DNA from: an uncultured Hyphomicrobiales bacterium | GTDB lineage: Bacteria > Pseudomonadota > Alphaproteobacteria > Rhizobiales > Beijerinckiaceae | Reading direction: 5' to 3' | DNA length: 64,000 bases | Assembly (NCBI GenBank): GCA_903902915.1 | Contig: CAIUWR010000065.1 | Span: 36,101 to 100,100 of the forward strand | Part shown: piece after piece, positions 1-8,956 of the stretch | How the letters are laid out: each line of letters starts with the position of its first letter | Position numbering within the stretch: position 1 is the stretch's first letter | Program-made: the position numbers and the translations under genes | The notes under the pieces: model-generated | The model's database searches: none | The model's input: only the letters and a program-made list of their open reading frames with translations | What the model was told of the DNA's origin: nothing

Positions 1-135
1 CGCCCGTCGCGCCGAACCAAGGGTCTCGCGCATCGTGGGACATGCGGAGCCGATGGTGGGCTGACGCTCCCTGAAAATTGGTGCGGACGAAGGAATTGCG
101 GTAGGAACGGAGCCTTCGCCTTTTACGAGATCACC

Positions 136-1344
136 ATGCAAATTTTCAAGCCGCGCCCCATTCTTGTGCTGATCGCCGGATTTCTCGTGCTGTTCATCGG
201 GGGAGGATCGCGGCTCACCATCGGGCTGACGTTGCGGCCCATGGTCGAGGAGCTGGGCTGGGGGCGCAGCGAACTGGGCCTGACCGTCGCGGTGTTTCAG
301 GTCGTCACCGCCATCACCATGTTTTACGCGGGGAAAGTCGCCGACAGCATGAGCCTGCGCATGGTGCTGGGGGGCGGCGTGGCGCTGGGCGGGCTCACCA
401 TCGGCGCCATGTGCCTCGTGACCCAGCCATGGCACGCCTTCGTGCTCTACGGCATCGCTTTCGCCGTCGGCAACGGCATCACCTCCGCGACGCCGGTTGG
501 CGTCATGGTGACCCGCGCCTATCCGCATAAAGCGGGCACCGCCAACGCCATCGTGATGGGCGGCATGAGCGCGGGCCAGCTGGTGGTGGTGGCCGTGCTG
601 GCGGCGGTGATGGTCAGCATCGGCTGGCGCTCCGTCTTCGTCTGGGTCGGCGCCGCCCATTTCATCCTGATTCCGCTGATCATGGCGGCCGTGCCCGGCC
701 GCGCGGCCGCCGCTCAGGCCCGCAAGGCGTCGTCGCAGCAGGGCATGACCCTGCGCGAGGGCGCGCGCACGAAACAGTTCTGGCTCCTCATCGGCATTTA
801 CGCGGTCTGTGGCTTCGACGACTTTTTCGTCACCACGCATGTGGTCGCCTTCGCGCAGGACCGGGGGCTGAACGCCTTTCTGGCGGGCAACCTGCTCGCC
901 CTGATGGGCGTCACCGGCCTTATCGGGGTGCTGGCCGCTGGCGGCTGGGGGGACAAAACCGGCCCGATCGCCCCCACAGCCGCAAGCTTCGTGGCGCGGG
1001 TGGCCGTATTCGGCCTTGTGGCGGTGGACCAGTCGCAACTCTCGGTCATGATCTTCGCGCTGGTCTTCGGCGTGACCTTCCTGGTCACAGCGCCCATGAC
1101 CGTCCTTTTCGTTCGGGACAGTTTCGGCACTCGCAATCTGGGCGCGATCACGGGAATCATCACCATGATCCATCACATGTGCGGGGGGCTTGGCGCCTGG
1201 CTGGGCGCGGCGGTCTTCGACGGGACGGGCGCCTATGACGCGGTCTTCATCACCATGTGCGCCGTCTCGCTGGCCGCCGCCCTCTTCACCTGGGCGCTGT
1301 CTCGCGCGGGGCCTGCGGACCCGTCGCTGGGGGGCGCGAAATAA
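136..1344 (+). CDS. MFS transporter, monocarboxylate/oxalate-antiporter-like
   Basis: A 402-residue inner-membrane carrier with about twelve hydrophobic segments from end to end, the usual size for the major facilitator superfamily. The first helix is followed by GWGRSELG and a loop with DSMSLR that fits the conserved loop between helices 2 and 3. The overall style (RPMVEELGWGRS early, GDKTGP at mid-protein) resembles the oxalate:formate and monocarboxylate branch, but the substrate cannot be read from sequence. No strong ribosome binding site precedes the ATG. The next gene starts about 100 bases downstream behind its own operator, so the two are probably separate transcription units. Confidence 0.85.
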   Translation: MQIFKPRPILVLIAGFLVLFIGGGSRLTIGLTLRPMVEELGWGRSELGLTVAVFQVVTAITMFYAGKVADSMSLRMVLGGGVALGGLTIGAMCLVTQPWHAFVLYGIAFAVGNGITSATPVGVMVTRAYPHKAGTANAIVMGGMSAGQLVVVAVLAAVMVSIGWRSVFVWVGAAHFILIPLIMAAVPGRAAAAQARKASSQQGMTLREGARTKQFWLLIGIYAVCGFDDFFVTTHVVAFAQDRGLNAFLAGNLLALMGVTGLIGVLAAGGWGDKTGPIAPTAASFVARVAVFGLVAVDQSQLSVMIFALVFGVTFLVTAPMTVLFVRDSFGTRNLGAITGIITMIHHMCGGLGAWLGAAVFDGTGAYDAVFITMCAVSLAAALFTWALSRAGPADPSLGGAK

Positions 1345-1383
1345 TCTCCTTACAGGAGCTTGACCGCCCAGACCAATCTTGTT

Positions 1384-1397
1384 AGTGAATATTCACT
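1384..1397. promoter_or_regulatory. Perfect 14-bp palindrome, probable TetR-family operator
   Basis: AGTGAATATTCACT is a perfect inverted repeat lying 45 bases before the start of the large acyltransferase/ligase gene. A second, gapped repeat (CTCAC, seven bases, GTGAG) overlaps its right side. Palindromes built on TGAATATTCA are typical targets of TetR/AcrR regulators of lipid genes, and the downstream operon ends with such a regulator, so autoregulation is inferred. Confidence 0.55.
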
Positions 1398-1441
1398 CAC
1401 ACAAAAAGTGAGGCTCGCCAACAGGTGCGGAGACGGCGACC

Positions 1442-4400
1442 ATGTTCACGAAGCTGATGTCGGCGCGACGTTTCGCACCCCTGTTCTGGTGTCAGTTCTT
1501 CTCGGCCTTCAACGACAATTTCGTGCGCCAGATGCTGGCGATGCTGATCCTGTTCAAATTGGGGGAGGACGCCGCCGGGTCGCTCATCACCCTGGCGGTC
1601 GGCATTTTCATCGCGCCTTCGCTTCTTTTGTCGGCGCTGGGCGGCGAGATCGCGGATTCCCATGACAAGGCCGTGATCGCCCGTCGCCTGAAGTTCGCGG
1701 AGTTTGGCGTCCAGATGGTCGCCGCCGCCGGTTTCTGGTTCGGCTCACTGCCCCTGCTTTATGCGGCGCTGTTCGGGCTGGGCGTGATCGCCGCCCTTTT
1801 CGGCCCGATCAAATACGGCATTCTTCCCGACCATCTGGAAACCCATGAGCTGCCCGCAGGCAATGCGTTGATCGAGGGCGCGACTTTTCTGGCCATCCTG
1901 TGCGGGCTCATCGTGGGGGGCTATGCGGCGGACCATGCGCGCGATCCTTCAGGCGTCGTCGCGCAGTTGATGGTCATCGCGATTGCGTGCTGGGCCGCCA
2001 GCCGCTTGATCCCCGCCACCGGGGTCGCCGCGCCCCAGCTGCGCCCATCCATGAATGTGTTCGCCTCGACAGGGCGGCTGATAAGGGAGCTTGCGGCGGA
2101 CCAGCGCCTCTGGACGGGCGGCGTAGCTGTCAGCTGGTTCTGGATGACGGGCGCCATCGCGCTCTCGCTCACGCCGGTGATCATCAAGACGCGCATTGGC
2201 GGCGGAATTGATGTGGAGACGGCCATCAGCGCGCTCTTCGCCATCGGCATAGGGCTGGGCTCGGTGCTCGCCGCGGTGCTGGCCCATGGGCGCATCCGCT
2301 TGCTGCCCGTGCCGCTCTCCGGCCTCGTGATGGCGGTGTTTCTGCTGGATCTGGGCGCGGCGACGCTGAACTTGCCCAAGGCGAGCGAAGCGGTTGCGCT
2401 GGGCGCTTTCCTGACCAGCGCGGCCGGGCTTCGCATCGCCGTCGATGTGGCCGGACTGGCGGCGGCGGGCGGCATGTTCGTGGTGCCGATTTTTTCCGCC
2501 GTGCAGGCATGGGCCGGGGAAGACCGCCGGGCGCGCGTGATCGCGGCCGTCAATATCCTGAACGCGATCTTCATTGTTGGCGGCACGCTGATGGTCGCCG
2601 GGCTTCAGGCGACAGGCCTGAGCGAGCCTGCTCTTTTGCTGACCCTCGGGCTGCTGAACGGCGGTTTCGCCATCTGGTTGTTCCGCGCCCTGCCCGGCAG
2701 CTTTATCGGGGAAGCCCTGAACGCCCTGTTCCGCCTCATGTACCGCATGGAGGTGCGCGGGCTTGAACATCTGGAAGCGGCTGGCGAGCGCTGCGTGATC
2801 GCCCTCAACCACGTGTCCTTCCTCGATGCGCCGGTCATTCTGTCGATCCTCGACAACAATCCTGTCTTCGCCATCGACTCGCAGATCGCCAGAGCGTGGT
2901 GGGTGAAGCCCTTCCTTGGCGTCGCGCGCTGCTTCCCCATGGACCCGGCCAAACCCCTGTCGACGCGAGGCCTCATCAAGGAGGTCCGCGCCGGACAGCG
3001 ATTGGTGATCTTCCCCGAAGGACGGCTCACCGTCACCGGCTCCCTGATGAAGGTCTACGACGGCGCCGCGATGATCGCCGACAAGAGCGACGCCATGATC
3101 GTGCCCGTAAGGCTCGAAGGCCTCGACCGCACGCCCTTCACGCGGCTCTCCCACCTTCAGGCGCGACGCCAGCTGTTCCCCAAGGTGCGCGTGACCTTCC
3201 TTCCGCCCCGCAGGCTCAGCATCGACCAGAGCCTGTTCGGACGCAAACGCCGGATGGCGGCCGGGGCCGCGCTCTATGACGTCATGTCCGATCTGATTTT
3301 TGAGACCACGACGACTGACGGCGACCTGACCAGCGCGCTCCACGACAGCATCGCCCTGCTCGGCGGGTCGCGGGTGGTGCTCGAAGATCCAATCACGGGC
3401 GCCATGAAAGCGCGCACGGTCGAGACGGGCGCCGCAGTCCTGGCGCGCAAGATCATGCGTCTTGGCGAGGCCGGCGATACGCTCGGGCTGCTCCTGCCCA
3501 ACGCCAATGCGGCGGCCGTCACCTTTTTCGCCATCCAGCAGGCAGGGCGCGTGGCCGCCATGCTGAACTTCACCGCAGGCGTAACCAATCTGCGCGCCGC
3601 CTGCACCGGCTCATGCGTGGCCCATATCCTCACATCCCGCGCTTTCGTGGAGAAAGCCAACCTTGAGGCGGCCGTCGCCGAACTCTCGCAACAGGCGAAG
3701 ATCCATTACCTGGAAGATATCCGATCCACAGCGACGATAGGCGACAAGTTGCGGGGCCTGCTGGAGCGCGGGCGGCCACTCGTCGTCCGCAAGCCGGACG
3801 ACCCCGCCGTCGTGCTCTTCACCTCCGGTTCGGAGGGCGCGCCCAAGGGCGTCGTCCTGTCGCACAGGAACCTGCTTGCGAATATTGCGCAGATCAACGC
3901 GCGCATCGACATCACGCCCAATGACATTGTCTTCAACGCGCTGCCCGTGTTCCACAGCTTCGGCCTGACCGGCGGCCTGTTGCTTGGCATGCTGACGGGC
4001 ATGAAGGTTTATCTCTATCCTTCTCCCCTTCACTATCGCCAGATTCCCGAACTCGTTTATGGCTCAAACGCGACGGTCCTCTTCGGCACCGACACGTTCC
4101 TCGCTGGCTACGCGAAAATGGCGCATCCCTACGACTTCCGGTCGCTCCGCTACATCGTGGCGGGCGCGGAGCGCGTGAAAGAGGAGACGCGGCGGGTCTA
4201 TATGGAGAAGTTCGGCCTGCGCATCCTGGAAGGCTATGGGGTGACGGAAACCGCCCCGGTGCTGGCAGTGAATACGCCCATGTTCAACAAGGTGGGAACG
4301 GTAGGCCGCCTCATGCCCGGCATGGAGCACAGGCTGGAGCCCGTGCCCGGCATCGCTGAAGGCGGCAGGCTCGTGGTGCGCGGCCCCAATGTGATGCTGG

Positions 4401-4843
4401 GCTATTATCGCGTCGACCATCCCGGATTATTGGAGGCCGCGCCCGGCGGCTGGCACGACACCGGCGACATCGTGGAGATGGACGCCGAACGTTTCATCAC
4501 CATCAAGGGGCGCGCCAAACGCTTCGCCAAGATTGCAGGCGAGATGGTGTCGCTCGCGGCGGTCGAACAGATCTGTGGAGATTTGTGGCGCGACCATCCG
4601 CCCGCCGTCATCGCCTTGCCCGACGCAAGGAAAGGCGAGCGGCTCATCATGGTCACGACCAAGGACGGCGCGACGCGCGCGCAGGTTCAGGCGTGGATGA
4701 AGGAGCGCGGCGCGACGGAACTCATGTTTCCGGCGGAGGTCGTCACCATCGACGCCATGCCCCTGCTCGGATCAGGCAAGACCGATTATGTCGAGCTGGA
4801 CCGCCTCATGCGAGGCAAGCTCGGCCTGTTGACGGTGGCCTGA
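1442..4843 (+). CDS. aas: LplT-PlsC-Aas fusion: lysophospholipid flippase / acyltransferase / acyl-ACP synthetase
   Basis: A 1133-residue three-part membrane protein. Residues 1 to about 420 form an MFS module like LplT. Residues about 435-640 form a PlsC-type acyltransferase with the NHVSFLD (HX4D) motif near residue 455 and FPEGRLT about 70 residues later. Residues about 660-1130 form an adenylate-forming ligase with FTSGSEGAPKG near 793 and GYGVTETAP further on. In the known family, 2-acyl-lysophosphatidylethanolamine is flipped inward and re-acylated using a fatty acid activated on ACP. In enteric bacteria this is split into lplT and aas, whereas here all activities share one chain. The stop overlaps the start of the downstream TetR gene by one base (TGATG), which indicates translational coupling. 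Confidence 0.9.
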   Translation: MFTKLMSARRFAPLFWCQFFSAFNDNFVRQMLAMLILFKLGEDAAGSLITLAVGIFIAPSLLLSALGGEIADSHDKAVIARRLKFAEFGVQMVAAAGFWFGSLPLLYAALFGLGVIAALFGPIKYGILPDHLETHELPAGNALIEGATFLAILCGLIVGGYAADHARDPSGVVAQLMVIAIACWAASRLIPATGVAAPQLRPSMNVFASTGRLIRELAADQRLWTGGVAVSWFWMTGAIALSLTPVIIKTRIGGGIDVETAISALFAIGIGLGSVLAAVLAHGRIRLLPVPLSGLVMAVFLLDLGAATLNLPKASEAVALGAFLTSAAGLRIAVDVAGLAAAGGMFVVPIFSAVQAWAGEDRRARVIAAVNILNAIFIVGGTLMVAGLQATGLSEPALLLTLGLLNGGFAIWLFRALPGSFIGEALNALFRLMYRMEVRGLEHLEAAGERCVIALNHVSFLDAPVILSILDNNPVFAIDSQIARAWWVKPFLGVARCFPMDPAKPLSTRGLIKEVRAGQRLVIFPEGRLTVTGSLMKVYDGAAMIADKSDAMIVPVRLEGLDRTPFTRLSHLQARRQLFPKVRVTFLPPRRLSIDQSLFGRKRRMAAGAALYDVMSDLIFETTTTDGDLTSALHDSIALLGGSRVVLEDPITGAMKARTVETGAAVLARKIMRLGEAGDTLGLLLPNANAAAVTFFAIQQAGRVAAMLNFTAGVTNLRAACTGSCVAHILTSRAFVEKANLEAAVAELSQQAKIHYLEDIRSTATIGDKLRGLLERGRPLVVRKPDDPAVVLFTSGSEGAPKGVVLSHRNLLANIAQINARIDITPNDIVFNALPVFHSFGLTGGLLLGMLTGMKVYLYPSPLHYRQIPELVYGSNATVLFGTDTFLAGYAKMAHPYDFRSLRYIVAGAERVKEETRRVYMEKFGLRILEGYGVTETAPVLAVNTPMFNKVGTVGRLMPGMEHRLEPVPGIAEGGRLVVRGPNVMLGYYRVDHPGLLEAAPGGWHDTGDIVEMDAERFITIKGRAKRFAKIAGEMVSLAAVEQICGDLWRDHPPAVIALPDARKGERLIMVTTKDGATRAQVQAWMKERGATELMFPAEVVTIDAMPLLGSGKTDYVELDRLMRGKLGLLTVA

Positions 4844-5448
4844 TGACAAGGGCGCCCCAGGCCGCCAGACCCCGCAACGGCGCCAGCACGCGGGCCAGCA
4901 TAGAAAAGGCGGCGCTGCGCCTGTTCGCGGAAAAAGGCGTCGAGGGGACCACGATCCGCGATCTTGCGCTGGCGGTCGGCGTGGCCGACGCCGCGCTCTA
5001 CCGCTACTTCGCATCGAAGGAAGAGATCGCATCCGAACTCTTCGCCACGCATTATGGCGCGCTGGCGCGCAGCATCGAGGAGATCGGCGCGCGCGCCCTG
5101 CCCTTCGCGGACCTCATCGCCGCGCTGATCGATTTGCTCTGCGGCTTGTTCGACGATGCGCCGGACGTGTTCAGCTTCATCCTGCTCAACCAGCACGCCC
5201 ACCTGCGTTATATTCGCGACGAGGCTAATGCGATGGAGCCGCTGCGGGGGATCATGCGCAAGGCCCATGCGCGTGGGGAAATCGGCATCGAAGACTGCGA
5301 TCTCGCCGCCGCCATGGCGCTGGGCGCGGTGCTGCAACCCTGCGTCTTCAAACTCTACGGCCGTCTGCCCGGCCCCATGCGGGACCGCGCCGGGGACTTG
5401 ACCCACGCAGCCTTGCGCGTGCTGCGCCTCACGACCAGATCGTCCTGA
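4843..5448 (+). CDS. TetR/AcrR family transcriptional regulator
   Basis: A 201-residue protein with an N-terminal TetR helix-turn-helix: ALRLFAEKGVEGTTIRDLA, then VADAALYRYFASKEE at about residues 24-60. The C-terminal ligand domain is helical and not assignable. The ATG at 4843 was chosen because it overlaps the stop of the acyltransferase/ligase gene and gives a normal-length TetR protein. An in-frame ORF extends 86 codons further upstream but only shadows that gene. Being co-transcribed with a fatty-acid-activating enzyme, it most likely senses an acyl compound and represses the operon through the palindrome at 1384-1397; this is inference. Confidence 0.85.
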   Translation: MTRAPQAARPRNGASTRASIEKAALRLFAEKGVEGTTIRDLALAVGVADAALYRYFASKEEIASELFATHYGALARSIEEIGARALPFADLIAALIDLLCGLFDDAPDVFSFILLNQHAHLRYIRDEANAMEPLRGIMRKAHARGEIGIEDCDLAAAMALGAVLQPCVFKLYGRLPGPMRDRAGDLTHAALRVLRLTTRSS

Positions 5449-6019
5449 GCGGACCATCGACGCCCATCACCGGGTCTTCGCGCGGCAATGGCACGCTGGC
5501 GATCCGGGCGCGAACCTCATCGCGCTCGGCCGGATCGCCATTGCGATCATCTCGGCCGCTGCCCTGCGGACAGGCGCCGATCACGATCAGATCAGCGGAC
5601 GCGCATTCGCAGCGATGGCCCATGCCTGCGGGAAGAATCGCCACATCTCCCGCGCCAAGTTCGACCGAGGCGCCATGATCTCCGCCAATGCGCAGCTTGA
5701 GCCTGCCGCGCGCCACGCCGAGCGCTTCGTGCGCGTTCGCATGAAAATGTGTTTCGCCCAACAAGCCGCCGCGCCAGATTTCACCCCAGCCCTGCATGGC
5801 GAATCGGGCCTCCATCAGCTCCGGCAGATCCTCGCTGACGGACCAGACCTCGCGATAAACCAGCGCGGGAAACTGGCTGTTGGGGATGCAGCCATCGCTC
5901 TGGAACCGGTATCTTTCGATCCGCTCGACCGCAGGCGCGACTGCGGCCATGCCGACGCTCGCCATGGAAGCCTCCATTTGAGCCACCAACGCCGCAGCCC
6001 CGTTGAAGGTTCCATGCAC
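5429..6019 (-). CDS. Cupin-domain protein, YjlB-like
   Basis: A single-cupin protein of up to 196 residues. The centre holds a cupin-type histidine cluster (GETHFHANAHEALGV) and the second motif GDVAILPAGMGH, which together would form a metal site in a beta-barrel. The family (YjlB-like) has no settled function. The open frame begins with GTG at 6019; the first in-frame ATG is at 5977 and either could be used, since no clear ribosome binding site separates them. The 3' end overlaps the convergent TetR gene by 20 bases. Confidence 0.7.
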   Translation of the reverse strand: MHGTFNGAAALVAQMEASMASVGMAAVAPAVERIERYRFQSDGCIPNSQFPALVYREVWSVSEDLPELMEARFAMQGWGEIWRGGLLGETHFHANAHEALGVARGRLKLRIGGDHGASVELGAGDVAILPAGMGHRCECASADLIVIGACPQGSGRDDRNGDPAERDEVRARIASVPLPREDPVMGVDGPLRTIWS

Positions 6020-6089
6020 GACGCGCCGACGCCCCCTTGGCGGGGGCGGCTCAAAGGGTCATAACCACCCCTTCAAGGAGAGCCTGCCC

Positions 6090-8753
6090 ATGCGCACCGA
6101 CATTGCACAGCCCGTCCGTCTGAGCGACTATCGCGCGCCCGACTACCTGATCGACACCGTCGATCTCGACATCCGGCTGCATCTGAGCGCGACCCATGTG
6201 CGGGCGCGGCTCCGCGTCCGCCCCAACCCCCTTGGCCGACCCGGCGCGCCGCTGACGCTCGATGGCGACGGGCTCAACGCGACGACGGTGCTGCTCGATG
6301 GCGGCGCGCTCAACCTGGACGCGAGCGCCATAGGCCCCGACCGCCTCACCATCATGGAACCCCCGCACGAGGCCTTCGAACTGACCATCGACACGGTGGT
6401 CGACCCCTCGGCCAACACCCAATTGATGGGGCTATACAGGTCTGGCTCGGCCTATTGCACTCAATGCGAGGCGGAGGGCTTTCGCCGCATCACCTATTTC
6501 CTCGACCGACCCGATGTTCTGAGCGTCTATACGACGCGCATTGAAGCCGACAAGGCGCAAGCCCCTGTGCTGCTGGGCAATGGCAATCTGATGGAATGCG
6601 GCGAGATCCCCGGCACAACCCGCCATTATGCGGTGTGGCACGATCCCCATCCCAAGCCCTGCTATCTCTTCGCGCTCGTGGGCGGCGATCTGGGCGCCAT
6701 CCACGACACGTTCACGACCGCTTCGGGCCGCGAGGTGAAGCTCGGCATTTATGTGGAGCATGGGAAAGAATCGCGCGCGGCCTACGCGATGGACGCGCTG
6801 AAGCGGTCCATGCGCTGGGACGAGGAGGCCTTTGGCCGCGAATATGATCTCGATGTCTTCAACATCGTCGCCGTGTCGGACTTCAACATGGGTGCGATGG
6901 AGAACAAGGGACTGAACGTCTTCAACGACAAATATGTGCTGGCCCTGCCGGGCACGGCCACCGATCTCGACTACGCCCATATCGAAGGCGTGATCGCCCA
7001 TGAATATTTCCACAATTGGACCGGCAACCGCATCACCTGCCGCGACTGGTTCCAGCTCTGTCTGAAGGAAGGCCTGACGGTTTTCCGCGATCAGGAATTT
7101 TCAGCGGACCAACGCTCGCGCCCGGTCAAGCGCATCGCCGACATCCGCACCCTGCGCGCGGCGCAGTTCCCCGAGGATTCCGGCCCGCTGGCCCATAATG
7201 TGCGCCCGGAGACCTATCTCGAGATCAACAACTTCTACACGCCCACGATCTACGAGAAGGGCGCCGAAGTCATCCGCATGCTCAAGGCCCTGATCGGCGC
7301 CGAGACCTTCCGCAAGGGCATGGACCTCTATTTCGAACGCTGCGACGGCATGGCGGCGACCGTGGAAGATTTCATCGCCTGTTTCGCGGAGGTCTCGGGC
7401 CGCGACCTCAGCCATTTCATGCTTTGGTACTCCCAGGCGGGCACGCCCACCCTCACCGTGACGAGCGCCTATGACGCCAGCGCGCGCACCTTCACCCTGA
7501 CCCTCACGCAAGCGGCCGCCCCGACACCGGGACAACCTGACAAGCGACCGCTGGTCATCCCGGTGGCGCTGGGGCTCGTGGGCGATGATGGGGATTTGCC
7601 CCTGACCACAAGCGCACCGCACGAAGTGGGAGGCGCCAGCGCCCAGGAATGCGCCAGCGGCGTCTTCGAACTCGACACGCCGTCGCGCAGCATCGTGTTC
7701 CACGATGTGACGCAGCGCCCGGCGGCTTCCGTACTGCGCGGCTTCTCCGCGCCCGTGAAGCTTGAGCTCGACACGAGCGCGGAAGACTTGCTGACGCTGG
7801 CCGCGCGCGACAGCGACCTCTTCAACCGCTGGCAGGCGATCCAGACCTCGGCGACCCGCTTGCTGACAGCCTCCGTCGCAGCCATCCGCAGCGGCGGCCT
7901 GCCGCTTTCAGACATGCGCTTTGCCGACGCGCTGGGCAGCGTGCTTGACGCGTTCACCCGCGACCCCGCCTTCACAGCGCAGGCGATCACTCCGCCAACC
8001 GAAGCCGACATGGCCCGCGAGATCGGCGCGGAGGTGGATCCGGACGCCATCCATCTGGCGCGCTGCGAACTGCGCCGCAGCCTTGGCGCACATTTGCAAG
8101 GGCGTCTGCACACGGTCTACGAGGCGCTCTCGACAGACGCGCCCTATTCGCCGGACGCCCGCAGCGCTGGCGCAAGGGCGCTGCGCAACGCGGCCCTTGA
8201 TCTCATCGCCGCAGGAGATGCGCAGACAGGCGCCGAGATCGCCATGCGTCAATTCCAGTCCGCTCACAATATGACGGACCAGTTTGGCGCGCTGGCGGTT
8301 CTGTCAACCATTCCGGGGGATCAACGCGAGCAGGCACTGGACGTCTTCTACCGGACCCATGCGGCTGATCATCTGGTGGTGGACAAATGGTTCGCGCTGC
8401 AAGGGCTGATACCCGAAGCTTCGACCTTCGAGCGTGTGCGCGCGCTGATGCAGCACCACGCCTTCACTTACGCCAATCCGAACCGCCTGCGCTCGCTCAT
8501 TGGAAGTTTCGCCGCCAACCCTACCCAATTCCACGCCGCAGACGGGCGCGGCTATGACCTCATCGCCTCAGTGGTGATGGAGATGGACGGGCGCAATCCC
8601 CAGGTCGCCGCGCGCCTGCTGGGAGCCTTCAGAACCTGGCGATCCATGGAGCCGGGGCGCCGGGCGAAGGCGCAGGAAGCATTGCAGCGCGTGGCCGCCA
8701 TTCAGGGCCTCTCCGCAGACGTTCGCGATATCGTGGACCGGTCGCTCGCCTGA
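6090..8753 (+). CDS. pepN: Aminopeptidase N (M1 family zinc metallopeptidase)
   Basis: An 887-residue M1 aminopeptidase that removes N-terminal residues from peptides in the cytoplasm. The exopeptidase motif GAMEN is at residues 268-272 and the zinc motif HEYFH at 304-308, followed by the downstream zinc-ligand glutamate in LKEGLTVFRDQEF. Length matches proteobacterial PepN. The ATG at 6090 was chosen because AAGGAG lies about 10 bases upstream and the protein then begins directly with the N-terminal beta domain; an in-frame extension to 6003 has no support. The gene opens a conserved rhizobial neighbourhood with the sensor kinase and glnE downstream. Confidence 0.95.
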   Translation: MRTDIAQPVRLSDYRAPDYLIDTVDLDIRLHLSATHVRARLRVRPNPLGRPGAPLTLDGDGLNATTVLLDGGALNLDASAIGPDRLTIMEPPHEAFELTIDTVVDPSANTQLMGLYRSGSAYCTQCEAEGFRRITYFLDRPDVLSVYTTRIEADKAQAPVLLGNGNLMECGEIPGTTRHYAVWHDPHPKPCYLFALVGGDLGAIHDTFTTASGREVKLGIYVEHGKESRAAYAMDALKRSMRWDEEAFGREYDLDVFNIVAVSDFNMGAMENKGLNVFNDKYVLALPGTATDLDYAHIEGVIAHEYFHNWTGNRITCRDWFQLCLKEGLTVFRDQEFSADQRSRPVKRIADIRTLRAAQFPEDSGPLAHNVRPETYLEINNFYTPTIYEKGAEVIRMLKALIGAETFRKGMDLYFERCDGMAATVEDFIACFAEVSGRDLSHFMLWYSQAGTPTLTVTSAYDASARTFTLTLTQAAAPTPGQPDKRPLVIPVALGLVGDDGDLPLTTSAPHEVGGASAQECASGVFELDTPSRSIVFHDVTQRPAASVLRGFSAPVKLELDTSAEDLLTLAARDSDLFNRWQAIQTSATRLLTASVAAIRSGGLPLSDMRFADALGSVLDAFTRDPAFTAQAITPPTEADMAREIGAEVDPDAIHLARCELRRSLGAHLQGRLHTVYEALSTDAPYSPDARSAGARALRNAALDLIAAGDAQTGAEIAMRQFQSAHNMTDQFGALAVLSTIPGDQREQALDVFYRTHAADHLVVDKWFALQGLIPEASTFERVRALMQHHAFTYANPNRLRSLIGSFAANPTQFHAADGRGYDLIASVVMEMDGRNPQVAARLLGAFRTWRSMEPGRRAKAQEALQRVAAIQGLSADVRDIVDRSLA

Positions 8754-8956
8754 CGAGCGGCCGCTATCCCATCGGCAAGTCTTTGGACTCCTTTCGTTCG
8801 TGGTTTTTGGCGCACGAACGCCAATAAAAAAACTTAATTGACGCAACGTATCATTAACCTCTGGACAAAAATCGCCGCGCGGATTCAACTGAGACTGATT
8901 CGAGGGCAGATGCGGCACATTTTCCCTCGGATTGATCGAAGTTTCGAGGGGGCCTT

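Noticed and set aside
2..64. Possible 3' end of a gene entering from the left edge
   Set aside because: Only about 20 codons before a stop, with no recognisable motif.
8795..8824. Hairpins after pepN (CGTTCGTG/CACGAACG and TTGGCG/CGCCAA)
   Set aside because: Stems are short, mutually exclusive and followed by A rather than T on the coding strand, so no intrinsic terminator is called.
8834..8857. Two TTAA elements before the PleC-like kinase as a CtrA site
   Set aside because: Spacing is 16 bases, not the required seven.
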